Below, piece after piece: positions 16,811-25,527 of a stretch of 40,917 bases of DNA. Position numbers and translations under genes: made by a program. The DNA comes from an uncultured Collinsella sp. (GTDB lineage: Bacteria > Actinomycetota > Coriobacteriia > Coriobacteriales > Coriobacteriaceae). The stretch's first letter is position 1, and every line of letters starts with the position of its first letter. Where the stretch lies: the NCBI GenBank assembly GCA_934630385.1, contig CAKTWE010000008.1, forward strand, positions 1-40,917. Direction: 5' to 3'. The notes beneath the pieces are model-generated. The model was not told where the DNA came from. It worked only from the letters and a program-made list of their open reading frames with translations, and made no database searches.

Positions 16811-18195
16811 TAGAGCTCCACACTTTCGGCGCCGTTGATGGTTAGGTCGCGCTCGTAGAAGGCGGTGAGGGCACGGATAGCGTACATCACGTCGCGCACG
16901 CCGCCGGTCTCGTAGCTCGAGTGCATGGCCAGCTGCGGCAGGCCCACGTCCACGGCATGCATGCTCGCCTGCATATTGGACAGATTGCCCAGGGTAGAAC
17001 CGCCGGCCATATCGCTCTTGTTGGCGAAGGCCTGTGTGGGTACGTCGGCGTCATCGCAGATGGCCTGGAACACCGCGCGGCTAAAGGCATCGGTGCAGTA
17101 GTGCTGGTTGGCGGCTTCCTTGATGACGATGCCGCTGTTGAGCACCACCTGGTTGCGGGCATCGCACTTCTCGGCGTGGTTGGGATGCACGGCATGCGCG
17201 TTGTCGCAGCTCACGAGCATCGAGGCGGCAAGTGCGCGGTGGTACGACTCGTCGTCAAAGCCCAGCGAGCCGTTAATGCGGCGCAGTGTATCGGCCAAGA
17301 ACGTCGACATGGCGCCCTGCTTGGTCTCAGAGCCAACCTCCTCGTTATCAAAGCAGCAGAAGACCGAAACGTCGTGCGCGTTCTCGGCACCCAAAAATGC
17401 CTGCAGCGAGGTGTAGGCGCATGCCAGGTCGTCGAGCTTGGGCGTCGAGATGAACTCGTCGGCCCAGCCCCAAATGCGCGCATCCTGTCGGTTGACCAGG
17501 AACAGATCGCGGCCCAGAATCTGCTCGGGCTCAACATCCAGTTCGTCAGCGATCAGGGCGTCAAAATCTCCCTGCTTAAGGTCACCGGCGCTGATGAGCG
17601 GGCACAGATCAATGGCTCGGTTGGGAGCAAAACCATCGTTGACGCCACGGTTCATATGAATGGCAAGGCTCGGGATAATAGCGACCTCGCGCTCGGTGGC
17701 AAGCAGGCGACTCTCAATACGGTCGCCCTCGCGCACCAACACGCGGCCCGCGAGCGCCAGCGGGCGATCGAACCAGGTGTAGTCGATCATGCCGCCGTAG
17801 GCCTCGGTGTTCAGGCGCAGCGTCTCGCCCGCGCCATCGAGCTCGGGCGCGGCCTTGACCTTAAACGTCGGCGAATCGCTGTGCGACGCCGTGAGCTGAA
17901 AATGATAGTCGCCGGCAACGCCGTCCTCGCCCCACGTAGCAGCCAGGTCCTCGCCCACCTTAAAGGCAATAACGCTCGAGGTGTTGCGCTGCGTGTAATA
18001 GCGACCGCCCGGCTCGATATCCCACGCTGCGTTCTCGGGCAGGTAGGTAAAGCCTGCCTCATCGAGCTCGGCCATAATGGTCGCCGCCGTATGGAACATG
18101 CTGGGGCATGCCTCGATAAAGTCGATAAGGTCGTTGGCGGCCTCGATATCGTCGGCAGTCACGTGCGCGCGCTCGGGCGTTTCTTGATCCGTCAT
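16810..18195 (-). CDS. M18-family zinc aminopeptidase
   Basis: A 461-residue cytosolic metallopeptidase. LTASHSDSPTFKVK holds the first zinc ligand His with the following Asp, FCCFDNEEVGSETKQGA holds the catalytic Glu pair, SCDNAHAVHPNH is the family's conserved DxAHA block, and the C-terminal MHSSYETGG supplies a last His. M18 enzymes (yeast Ape1/Ape4, bacterial ApeB) remove N-terminal acidic or neutral residues. A frame extends upstream to 18345, but ATG 18195 follows AAAGGGGAG and matches family length. The gene ends in a family A element, then a strong terminator. Confidence 0.94.
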   Translation of the reverse strand: MTDQETPERAHVTADDIEAANDLIDFIEACPSMFHTAATIMAELDEAGFTYLPENAAWDIEPGGRYYTQRNTSSVIAFKVGEDLAATWGEDGVAGDYHFQLTASHSDSPTFKVKAAPELDGAGETLRLNTEAYGGMIDYTWFDRPLALAGRVLVREGDRIESRLLATEREVAIIPSLAIHMNRGVNDGFAPNRAIDLCPLISAGDLKQGDFDALIADELDVEPEQILGRDLFLVNRQDARIWGWADEFISTPKLDDLACAYTSLQAFLGAENAHDVSVFCCFDNEEVGSETKQGAMSTFLADTLRRINGSLGFDDESYHRALAASMLVSCDNAHAVHPNHAEKCDARNQVVLNSGIVIKEAANQHYCTDAFSRAVFQAICDDADVPTQAFANKSDMAGGSTLGNLSNMQASMHAVDVGLPQLAMHSSYETGGVRDVMYAIRALTAFYERDLTINGAESVEL

Positions 18196-18519
18196 GCTCT
18201 CCCCTTTCGCTGGGCTGATGATCCCCTCCAGCATACCCCCAACTGACCGGCCTGTCCGACAAATCGAATGCCAAACAAAGCCAGACGCTCCAAACAGAAA
18301 AGTCGACGCTCTTGCGTTACAGGCAAACGACAATTGAATTGACAAGTTAACCAGTGGTAATTTCTGGTATTTTGTTAACGGCCTTTAACTTTTTGCGACA
18401 AGCAATATAAGTTATATGGCACTTGCCTATCAATGTGCAACGCACATGACCACTGTCCATCCGGGTGCAACAGGAAAGGAGAGCAGCACCCAACGACCGA
18501 TCGATAGAAAAGAGGTTCT
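18196..18519. other. Intergenic region between divergent M18 and surface protein genes
   Basis: No gene is visible. GTTAAC occurs at both ends of a 34-nt AT-rich segment near 18345-18380, with ACCAG/CTGGT inside it, forming an imperfect palindrome that may be an operator. AAAGAGG precedes the start codon at 18520. Confidence 0.5.
18384..18411 (+). promoter_or_regulatory. Possible promoter of the surface protein / flavin locus
   Basis: TTTAAC (18384-18389) and TATAAG (18406-18411) are 16 nt apart, just downstream of the GTTAAC palindrome. They lie 108 nt upstream of the start, leaving a long 5' leader. Confidence 0.4.
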
Positions 18520-21500
18520 ATGCACAACGATAACGCTGTGCTGCGCAAGCTCAACACTGTGGGCAGCAATGCCTGTCGAGGTGCGCTCATCGCTGCGATG
18601 ACCGTCTCGATGATGCCTACCAGCGCTTTTGCCGCAGCAGCAACAACGGAGACCGGCTCCGAAGCTACCAACAACGCGCCGATCTCCGCCACCAGTGAGG
18701 AAACGAAGTCCCTCAGCTCCGAGTATAGCCTGAGTGCCGTCTCTGACGACGCCGCATCCTCCTCGACCAGCTACGATTTGACCAAAATCGCAGATGGTAC
18801 GTATGAGGGCACGGCCACGGCCGACTCGAAGGACCCCGCTGCAGGCGGAAACGAGTGGGACGTCGACAGCTACGAGGTCAAGGTAACCGTACAGGTCGCC
18901 TCGCACAAGATCGCCTCCGTTAAGGTCTCCGATGAGACTTACGATGCGCTGACTGGCGAGAGCTGGGACTATCTCGACAAAGCCGAACACGGTAATGCCC
19001 GCAAGCACGTCACTGGTATGGCGGACAAGATCGTCGAGGCGAACGGAACAAGCGTTGATGCCGTCTCCACTGCCACCGTCTCGTCCAACGCCATCAAGGC
19101 TGCCGTCGATAATGCCCTGCAAGCTGCCTATGACGAGCAGAATCCGTCGACCCCTGCGACCGACGAGTACACCTACGGCTACGCTGGCCTGACGTGGGCC
19201 GAGTATTGGGCTGGTGAAAAAGTGCAGGCGGCAGGGTCCTCCGCTTCGTCGAGCGAGCTCGATTCCCGCAACGAGGCCGACAAGGGCGCTTTTGACGTGG
19301 TGACCCGTGCAACCGCCAACCACGGCCTGCACCGCGGCAGTTACCAATGCATGGCTACCATCTACACCAACGAGGGCGCGACGTTTGACCTGGCCACCTG
19401 GGCCGCCGACGGCAAGTCGTTCACCACGACCGACGGCAAGACCGTAACGTGGAACCGCGGCGCCATGACCTGCGACGGTGCAAGCTACACGCTCAAAGAC
19501 TACGAGGTCACGGGACTCAAGTACGTTCCCGTCAAAATCAAGACCAGCGACCTCGAGGCTTTTAAGGCGAGCCACAGCTTTGTCGCCAATGGCGAGACGC
19601 TCGCCGGCGGCTACACCGAAAATAACCTCCAGGCTTACTCCGGCCTGGTTGCGGACGTCGATGCCAACACCAACGGCATTAAGACCGTGACCAACAATAA
19701 CGGAACCTTCAGCTTCTCGGCCGCCGCCACCACCGGCACCGACTCGGGTATCAAGGGTCAGGAGCTCAAGACCGCCACGGACATTAAACCCACGGTTAAG
19801 GATGCGAGCGGCTCCTACGGCGAGTTCCTGCGCGTAGACCTCAACGGCAACTATGGCGACCTGGGCGCCAATATGCAAAGCGTCACCTGGACCTATTACG
19901 GCGACGACGCGACCTACACCAACGCCCTTGCCACTTACGGCACCAAGTTCGCGGCCGACAACTGGATGCACAAGTCCATGGGCATTCAGCTGGGCCTCAC
20001 TAAATCCGAGCGCTGCCAGCTGCCCGAGGGCACCAACGGCACCGGCTACTGGAAGCTCACCGTCCACGCCTTGGGCTACAACGATTACACCTACACCTTC
20101 CACGCGACCGATGACAACATCGTGGGCGCCAAGGAGCCGGTGACCGACGCCACCAAGGCCCAGCTGCAGGAGCTCTACGACAAGGCGACGTCCCTCGATA
20201 AGTCCAAGTACACCGAGGACTCCTGGACCGCCTCGTCCATCGAGACCGAAACCGCCGAGACCAAGGACCTGCTCGCCAAGAAAAACCTGGGCGAAGCCGA
20301 GGCCGCCGAGCAGATCACTCACCTGCAGGGCGCGCTCGACGCGCTCGTGAGCCTGTATCCCCAGGCCGGCGACTACGTGCTCATGAACATCCCCTACGCC
20401 GATTTCTATGCCGCCGAGAGCAACAACGCCGGTACCGACATCGTGACCTCGGCTACGCGGCAGAAGACGCGCTCCAGCTTGGCGAGCGGCTCCTACCACG
20501 TCAATTCCGACGGTACGGATATCTCGGGCGCCACGTTTGCCGTCAAGGTGGGCGAAGGCGACATCGATTGGTCCAAGTTCACCCGCGTGACCGACAACAG
20601 CTCCGTTACGATCACCACCTCGATCAAGGGCAAGGAGTCCACGACAACCTACACGGGCAAGGACGCCCTGTTTGAGTCTGCGAACTACTCTTACTACGTG
20701 CTGCCCGCCGGCGAGGTTCCGACCAATTACAAGGAGCTCACCGCCGATTCCGAGGGCAACCTGAACTTTGGCGCTGTCGAGGGCAAGAAAGCCACCGAAC
20801 TTGAAAACGTCACCGCCATCTTTAAGACCTCCAGCAAGTACGGCGACTACGAGATCGACTTTAAGAACCTGCGCGAGCAGATGGTCGACGCCGACGGCAA
20901 CCAGGCGACCGTATACGGTGCCGTGGTCAATGCCGCCGATGCGGACGGCACCACCGAGGGCTATGGCATGCGCACCGTCGAGAACATCTGGAAGGGCAAG
21001 GAGATTGCCTGGAGCTGCGGCCTGGTCAACGTGTCTCACGGCAGCCCGTTGAGCTCGCGGCACTACAAGTCCATGATGGGCAAGACCATCAAGAGTGTGA
21101 CGTTCTACACCTCTACGGGCACCTACACCGTTGCCATGAACAAGTACGTCCCCATCAAGGATGCCGACGTCGCCATCAAGGCCAAGGATGCCTCGCTTGA
21201 CGGTGCCAACGCCACCGTCAATGCCGATGTCACCTTGCCTGAAGGCTTTGACGCCGCCTACCAGATTGACGGTCAGGATGTCGAGCCGCTCGCCAGCAAC
21301 GCGCGCAGCTCCGTGTCCGTCACGTTTGACGCCTCGGCTCTTAAGCCCGGTAGCCACACGCTGACCGCCATCGACAAGAGTGGCAAGTTTGCCGATATCA
21401 GCACGAGCTTTACGGCAACCACCTCCAAGCTCGTTGCCAGCTTTGACGCCGCAAACCTTAAGCTCATCGCCGCCAACGATGCCACGGACGAGGATCTTGC

Positions 21501-22341
21501 CAACTACCTCGCGAACATCTCCAAGGTCACTGTCAACGGTACCGAGTACAGCGCGCAGGGCCGCGGTGCGGTAAAGATCTTCAACGCCGACGGCTCGCTT
21601 AACCTGGCGGCCGCCAATCAGGATAAATCGCTGGTGTTCAATGCCAACGGCGACTACCAGTTTGAGGTCGAGGCCACCGGCTACACCACCAACCTGCGCT
21701 TCACCTACACCAAGTCGGCCGACAAGACGGCGCTCAACGCCGCAATTGAGGCCGCTGCCAAGTTGAGCAACGACCAGGGCACCTACACCGCCGCATCTTG
21801 GGCTGCGTTCCAGGACGCGCTGAGCGCTGCCCAGGGCGTTAACGAAAGCCCCGCGGCTTCCGACGACGAGGTTGCCAACGCCCTCTCGACGCTCCAGAAC
21901 GCTCAGGCCGCGCTCGCCAAGGCCGCAACGACCGACCAGAAGACCGACCTTAAGGTCGAGATTGGCCGTGCCGATGCGCTGAACGAGTCCGACTACACCG
22001 CCGACTCCTGGAAGGCATACCAGTCCGCGCTGGCTGCAGCCCAATCCGTGCTTTCGAAGGACGACGCCTCTGCCGCCGACGTCGAGGCGGCAACGACTGC
22101 GCTCAAGGCCGCCCGCGAGGCGCTCGCCAAGCCCAGCCAGAGCTCCAAGGGCAACTCCACGAGCACCACGATGACCACGACGACGACCACCGATACCAAG
22201 AAGGCCAATGCATCCAAGAAGGACGCAAGCGGCCTCCCCGGCACTGGTGATACCCAGATCGCCACGGTCGGCATCTTCGCCGGTATCGGCGCCGCCATCG
22301 CGGCCGCCGGCGTCGCCATCCGCCGCCGCATGCAGCACTAG
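18520..22341 (+). CDS. Sortase-anchored surface protein: FMN-binding, two Tp47-like regions, three FIVAR domains
   Basis: A 1273-residue exported protein. Residues 1-38 are a signal peptide (cleavage near AFA-AA). Residues 85-205 form an FMN-binding domain whose flavin site reads VSTAT in place of the usual SGAT, keeping the acceptor Thr. Residues 217-528 match Treponema Tp47 closely as recalled: TWAEYWAGE, FDVVTRAT, TYYGDDATYTN. Residues 617-880 show a diverged second copy (IPYADFYAAE, DIVTSAT). FIVAR-like helical domains lie at 542-612, 1068-1135 and 1139-1207. LPGTGD at 1239, a membrane helix and RRR form the sortase signal. Tp47 binds penicillin; a beta-lactam or peptidoglycan role here is only possible. 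It leads the flavin locus. Confidence 0.9.
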   Translation: MHNDNAVLRKLNTVGSNACRGALIAAMTVSMMPTSAFAAAATTETGSEATNNAPISATSEETKSLSSEYSLSAVSDDAASSSTSYDLTKIADGTYEGTATADSKDPAAGGNEWDVDSYEVKVTVQVASHKIASVKVSDETYDALTGESWDYLDKAEHGNARKHVTGMADKIVEANGTSVDAVSTATVSSNAIKAAVDNALQAAYDEQNPSTPATDEYTYGYAGLTWAEYWAGEKVQAAGSSASSSELDSRNEADKGAFDVVTRATANHGLHRGSYQCMATIYTNEGATFDLATWAADGKSFTTTDGKTVTWNRGAMTCDGASYTLKDYEVTGLKYVPVKIKTSDLEAFKASHSFVANGETLAGGYTENNLQAYSGLVADVDANTNGIKTVTNNNGTFSFSAAATTGTDSGIKGQELKTATDIKPTVKDASGSYGEFLRVDLNGNYGDLGANMQSVTWTYYGDDATYTNALATYGTKFAADNWMHKSMGIQLGLTKSERCQLPEGTNGTGYWKLTVHALGYNDYTYTFHATDDNIVGAKEPVTDATKAQLQELYDKATSLDKSKYTEDSWTASSIETETAETKDLLAKKNLGEAEAAEQITHLQGALDALVSLYPQAGDYVLMNIPYADFYAAESNNAGTDIVTSATRQKTRSSLASGSYHVNSDGTDISGATFAVKVGEGDIDWSKFTRVTDNSSVTITTSIKGKESTTTYTGKDALFESANYSYYVLPAGEVPTNYKELTADSEGNLNFGAVEGKKATELENVTAIFKTSSKYGDYEIDFKNLREQMVDADGNQATVYGAVVNAADADGTTEGYGMRTVENIWKGKEIAWSCGLVNVSHGSPLSSRHYKSMMGKTIKSVTFYTSTGTYTVAMNKYVPIKDADVAIKAKDASLDGANATVNADVTLPEGFDAAYQIDGQDVEPLASNARSSVSVTFDASALKPGSHTLTAIDKSGKFADISTSFTATTSKLVASFDAANLKLIAANDATDEDLANYLANISKVTVNGTEYSAQGRGAVKIFNADGSLNLAAANQDKSLVFNANGDYQFEVEATGYTTNLRFTYTKSADKTALNAAIEAAAKLSNDQGTYTAASWAAFQDALSAAQGVNESPAASDDEVANALSTLQNAQAALAKAATTDQKTDLKVEIGRADALNESDYTADSWKAYQSALAAAQSVLSKDDASAADVEAATTALKAAREALAKPSQSSKGNSTSTTMTTTTTTDTKKANASKKDASGLPGTGDTQIATVGIFAGIGAAIAAAGVAIRRRMQH

Positions 22342-22377
22342 CGCCTAAAACGCGCGCCACGCGCTCGCAACGCAAGC

Positions 22378-22410
22378 GCCCGCAGCCCCAACCAGGGCTG
22401 CGGGCCTTTT
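22378..22410 (+). terminator. Terminator or attenuator within the flavin locus
   Basis: GCCCGCAGCCC (22378-22388) pairs perfectly with GGGCTGCGGGC (22395-22405), followed by CTTTT. Only 31 nt separate it from the next start, so downstream genes probably depend on read-through. Confidence 0.88.
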
Positions 22411-22441
22411 CTCATACTCGACCACGGGAGACCACCCACAA

Positions 22442-23935
22442 ATGGACAACTACCAACCCAAGCACTCAAAAGCCAAGGCGCTCGGCCACGGCCTCGCCAC
22501 GGCAGGCTTCATCGTGCCCTCGATCGCCGTGGGCGCAACCGTGGCCCTCGTGGTGTCCCAGTACACCCCGCTCGTGGCCAAGACGGTCGCCGCCACGCCC
22601 GCGCAAGAGGCCTCAGGCGCCGACCTCAAGACCGTCGACACCTCCAACGTCCAGAAGGAGACGGCAACGCCGGCAACCGAATCGCTCGACCCCTCGGCCT
22701 ATGGTATGGACGCCGCAAACCTCAAGGACGGCACCTATGAAGGCACAGGTACCGGCTTTAGGGGCAGTATCACCGTGCGCGTGACCATCGCGGGCGGCAA
22801 GATCGTGGCAATCGACATAGTGTCGTCTGCAGACGACCCAGCCTACTTTGGGCGTGCCCGGGCGATCACCCAGTCGGTGATTAGCGCTCAGTCGACGTCG
22901 GTCGACACTATCTCGGGTGCCACGTATTCATCAAAAGGCCTGCTCATGGCCATCAAAAACGCACTGGTCAAGGCATCGGGCGGGCTTGCCGAGGCTGTTG
23001 CCCCCGCCCCTGCGGCCGGCGGCTCCTCCAATAAGCCCCACCACACCATCGACCCCTTCACGCCCGCCGGCGGCTACGCAGACGGCGTCTACACCGACTC
23101 CGCCTGGGGATACAGCGAGGACACGCCCGTCAGCGTGCGCGTGACCATCGCGAACGGCAAGATCGCCAACATAGAACTCGTGAACACAGGCGACACGCCC
23201 GAGTATTGGAGCCGCGCCTGGAACGCACTCCCCGGGCTCGTCATGCAAAAGCAAAGCGTCAATGTCGACACTGTGACAGGAGCCACGTATTCGAGCGAGG
23301 GCATCCTGGGCGCCATCCAGGGCTGCCTTAAGCAGGCCGCAGCCGGCACAAAGGACCCCGAGCCCGCGCCCGGCCCCGACCCCGCGCCCAACCCGGACCC
23401 CTCGCCCGACACGCCAGACGAGATCCACTACGCCGACGGCGACTTTACAGGCTACGCCCTCTGCAAAAACGAGGAGGACGACGAAGCCTTCAGCCCCTAC
23501 TACATCAAGCTCACCGTCACCGTTAAGGACGGCAAGGTTACCGGTATCCACGATATCGAGGGTGTAGGCGGCAAGCCTGACGAGAGCCTCTCCGACGCGC
23601 TTGATCCCTTTGACGAGGATAACGAGCCCTACCTCGATAACGCCATCGACGGCCGCACCTTCCGCGGTACCGTCTACACCGGCATCCCCGAGCAGCTGCT
23701 CGCGGGCACCGAGGCTGGCAAGATCGACGTGGTGGCGCGCGCCACCTACTCCAGCCGCGCCATCGCCAACGCCTACACCGACGCCCTCGCGCGCTCGGCC
23801 GCGGCTTATAAGGACGCGAACGACAGCAAAGGCGACAAGGCAGACGCTTCTGACAAGACAAACGCCCCCGATGAGCCTACGGCCAACCCGACCGCCGCAA
23901 ACGGGGCCACCGAGGAGGCTGGCGCCCATGCGTAA
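22442..23935 (+). CDS. Membrane-anchored protein with three FMN-binding domains
   Basis: A 497-residue protein. One N-terminal hydrophobic segment (residues 14-38) acts as signal anchor. FMN-binding domain 1 spans about 94-178 with SGATYSS (acceptor Thr 161), domain 2 about 214-303 with TGATYSS (Thr 282), and domain 3 about 331-450 with the degenerate ARATYSS that still keeps Thr. A Pro/Asp-rich linker (308-329) joins domains 2 and 3. These domains take FMN covalently through ApbE and shuttle electrons outside the membrane. The tail is Asp/Lys/Ala-rich. The next gene overlaps by 8 nt. Ribosome binding is weak (GGGAG, 12 nt away). Confidence 0.92.
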   Translation: MDNYQPKHSKAKALGHGLATAGFIVPSIAVGATVALVVSQYTPLVAKTVAATPAQEASGADLKTVDTSNVQKETATPATESLDPSAYGMDAANLKDGTYEGTGTGFRGSITVRVTIAGGKIVAIDIVSSADDPAYFGRARAITQSVISAQSTSVDTISGATYSSKGLLMAIKNALVKASGGLAEAVAPAPAAGGSSNKPHHTIDPFTPAGGYADGVYTDSAWGYSEDTPVSVRVTIANGKIANIELVNTGDTPEYWSRAWNALPGLVMQKQSVNVDTVTGATYSSEGILGAIQGCLKQAAAGTKDPEPAPGPDPAPNPDPSPDTPDEIHYADGDFTGYALCKNEEDDEAFSPYYIKLTVTVKDGKVTGIHDIEGVGGKPDESLSDALDPFDEDNEPYLDNAIDGRTFRGTVYTGIPEQLLAGTEAGKIDVVARATYSSRAIANAYTDALARSAAAYKDANDSKGDKADASDKTNAPDEPTANPTAANGATEEAGAHA

Positions 23936-24401
23936 CCCGTTTGCCCTCCTTGGGCGCCACCTCTGGCGCAACCGCAATTTCTATCTCAAAGCCGTCAACG
24001 CCGCGGCCGTCGTCGCCATCGTGGCGGGCTACAGCAGCTGGGCCGCCCAGGCGGCAGAGGCCGACGCCCGCACCCAGGCGGAGGCTGTCCAGGCCGAGCG
24101 CTCGCAGACGCGCGGCGCCTACGACACCGACGGCACCTTCGAGGGCAGCGCCCAGGGCTACGGCGGCACTGTCACCTGCCGCGTGGCCATCGAGAACGGA
24201 TACATCGAAAGCGTCGAGGTCACGGACCACGCCGGCGAGACCCCCGCCTACTTTGCGCAGGCCGAGGGCCTCACGCAGACCATCTGCGATGCCCAGGGAA
24301 CCAACGTCGACACCGTCTCGGGTGCCACGTTCTCGAGTGCCGGCATCCTAAACGCCGTCAACGCGGCGCTTGAGCAGAGCAACGCCGGAGGTACGCAGTA
24401 A
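23928..24401 (+). CDS. Small membrane-anchored FMN-binding protein (RnfG/NosR-like domain)
   Basis: A 157-residue protein. Residues 1-20 are basic, 21-42 are a membrane anchor, and 64-150 form one FMN-binding domain with GTFEGSAQGYGG, then VDTVSGATFSS, where the last Thr of SGAT is the expected flavin attachment site. ATG 23928 is chosen because GAGGAG lies 10 nt upstream and it overlaps the preceding gene by 8 nt; a longer frame upstream only reads through that gene. Its stop overlaps the next start (TAATG). It probably sits between the iron-sulfur membrane protein and the multi-FMN protein in an electron path. Confidence 0.9.
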   Translation: MRNPFALLGRHLWRNRNFYLKAVNAAAVVAIVAGYSSWAAQAAEADARTQAEAVQAERSQTRGAYDTDGTFEGSAQGYGGTVTCRVAIENGYIESVEVTDHAGETPAYFAQAEGLTQTICDAQGTNVDTVSGATFSSAGILNAVNAALEQSNAGGTQ

Positions 24402-25438
24402 TGGCCAGGACTGCATCCACCAAGACCCGCGGCGCAAAGCGCCCCGCGGGAACCCTTGAGAGCCTGCGCAACGGCGCAAACGTCATCGCGCACCCCAAGA
24501 ACAAGATGCAGGAGCGCCTGCGCCGACAGTACCTCCATCGCGGTGTGCGCTGGTGCGTACAGTTCGGCTTTCTCATCTGCTTCCCGGCCGCCTGGAACGC
24601 CGCCTTCAACGGCGTCAAGTACATCTTCACGCAGCTCGGGAGCCATGCACCCATCGAGCTCACCGGCTTTTTATCCCTGCTTTTGGCCCTCTTGGCCTTC
24701 ACCTGCGTGTTCGGCCGTTTCTTCTGCGGCTTTGCCTGCGCCTTCGGTACGCTCGGCGATATCGTCTACGCGCTTGCAACCCCGCTGCGCCGGACACTCC
24801 GCCTTGAGGGCAAGGGCGCGCACCGGCTCCCCGCGGGCGTGCAGCACGCGCTCCAGCTCGTCAAGTACGCCGTCCTCGTGGGCATCTGCGCCCTCTGCGT
24901 GATGGGTATCTGGCCCCAGGTCTCGGGCGCGAGCCCCTGGGTCGCCTTCGCCGGCATCACTGCGCGCTCGCTCGAGGGCATCGCGCCCACGGCCTTTGCC
25001 GCGCTTGGCGCGGTCATGGTTGGGATGGCCTTTGTCGAGCGTTTCTTCTGCCAGTTCCTCTGCCCCTTCGGCGCCATATTCTCGCTGCTGCCAGTGTTGC
25101 CGGTCTCGCTTTTCAACCGCCGCCGTGAAAGCTGTGCGCGCGGTTGCAACCGCTGCCAGGACAGCTGCCCGGTGCGCATCCACCCCGAGCGCGCCGACCT
25201 GCGATCGGGCGAGTGCATCGCCTGCGGGCGCTGCGCCGATGGCTGTCCCATGGCCAACGTGACGCTCGCCCGGCTCGACGGCTTTAAGCGCGATCAAGCA
25301 ACCGACGATGCCAGCGAGCTCGCGCAGGGCAACACCCGCAAGCGCCCGCCCGCAGGGCCCGCCATTCGCGGGACCGAGGTTGCGCTCACGCTCGTCAAGG
25401 CTGCCATCCTCGCCGCGCTCTGCTACCTGCTCATGTAG
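24401..25438 (+). CDS. Polytopic 4Fe-4S membrane protein (NapH/Fer4_5-like)
   Basis: A 345-residue inner-membrane protein with about five helices. Two Fer4_5-type motifs lie near the membrane face, FGRFFCGFACAFGTLGD and ERFFCQFLCPFGAIFS, each with the CxxxC pair. A ferredoxin-like segment follows with CARGCNRCQDSCPVR and CIACGRCADGCPM. Proteins of this kind (NapH, NosR C-terminus, RnfB-linked) pass electrons from the quinone pool or a cytosolic donor across the membrane. Flanked by FMN-binding proteins and ApbE, it is the likely membrane entry point for electrons. GGAGG lies 9 nt before the ATG. Confidence 0.93.
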   Translation: MARTASTKTRGAKRPAGTLESLRNGANVIAHPKNKMQERLRRQYLHRGVRWCVQFGFLICFPAAWNAAFNGVKYIFTQLGSHAPIELTGFLSLLLALLAFTCVFGRFFCGFACAFGTLGDIVYALATPLRRTLRLEGKGAHRLPAGVQHALQLVKYAVLVGICALCVMGIWPQVSGASPWVAFAGITARSLEGIAPTAFAALGAVMVGMAFVERFFCQFLCPFGAIFSLLPVLPVSLFNRRRESCARGCNRCQDSCPVRIHPERADLRSGECIACGRCADGCPMANVTLARLDGFKRDQATDDASELAQGNTRKRPPAGPAIRGTEVALTLVKAAILAALCYLLM

Positions 25439-25527
25439 GGCACGCGCACCCGCGGCCCGGCACCCCGTCAACACCGAGTCGTGCAGGCGCAGGCTCATCC
25501 GTAACGCCACCGACCAGAAAGCTCACC

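Noticed and set aside
16921..18246. A 441-codon plus-strand frame opposite the M18 peptidase
   Set aside because: Shadow frame with His/Arg/Gly-rich sequence and no domain.
18430..22338. A 1302-codon open frame on the minus strand across the surface protein gene
   Set aside because: Its translation is low-complexity Gly/Val/Leu/Arg-rich with no domain. It is the antisense shadow of a GC-rich gene whose plus-strand protein has clear signal peptide, domains and sortase motif.
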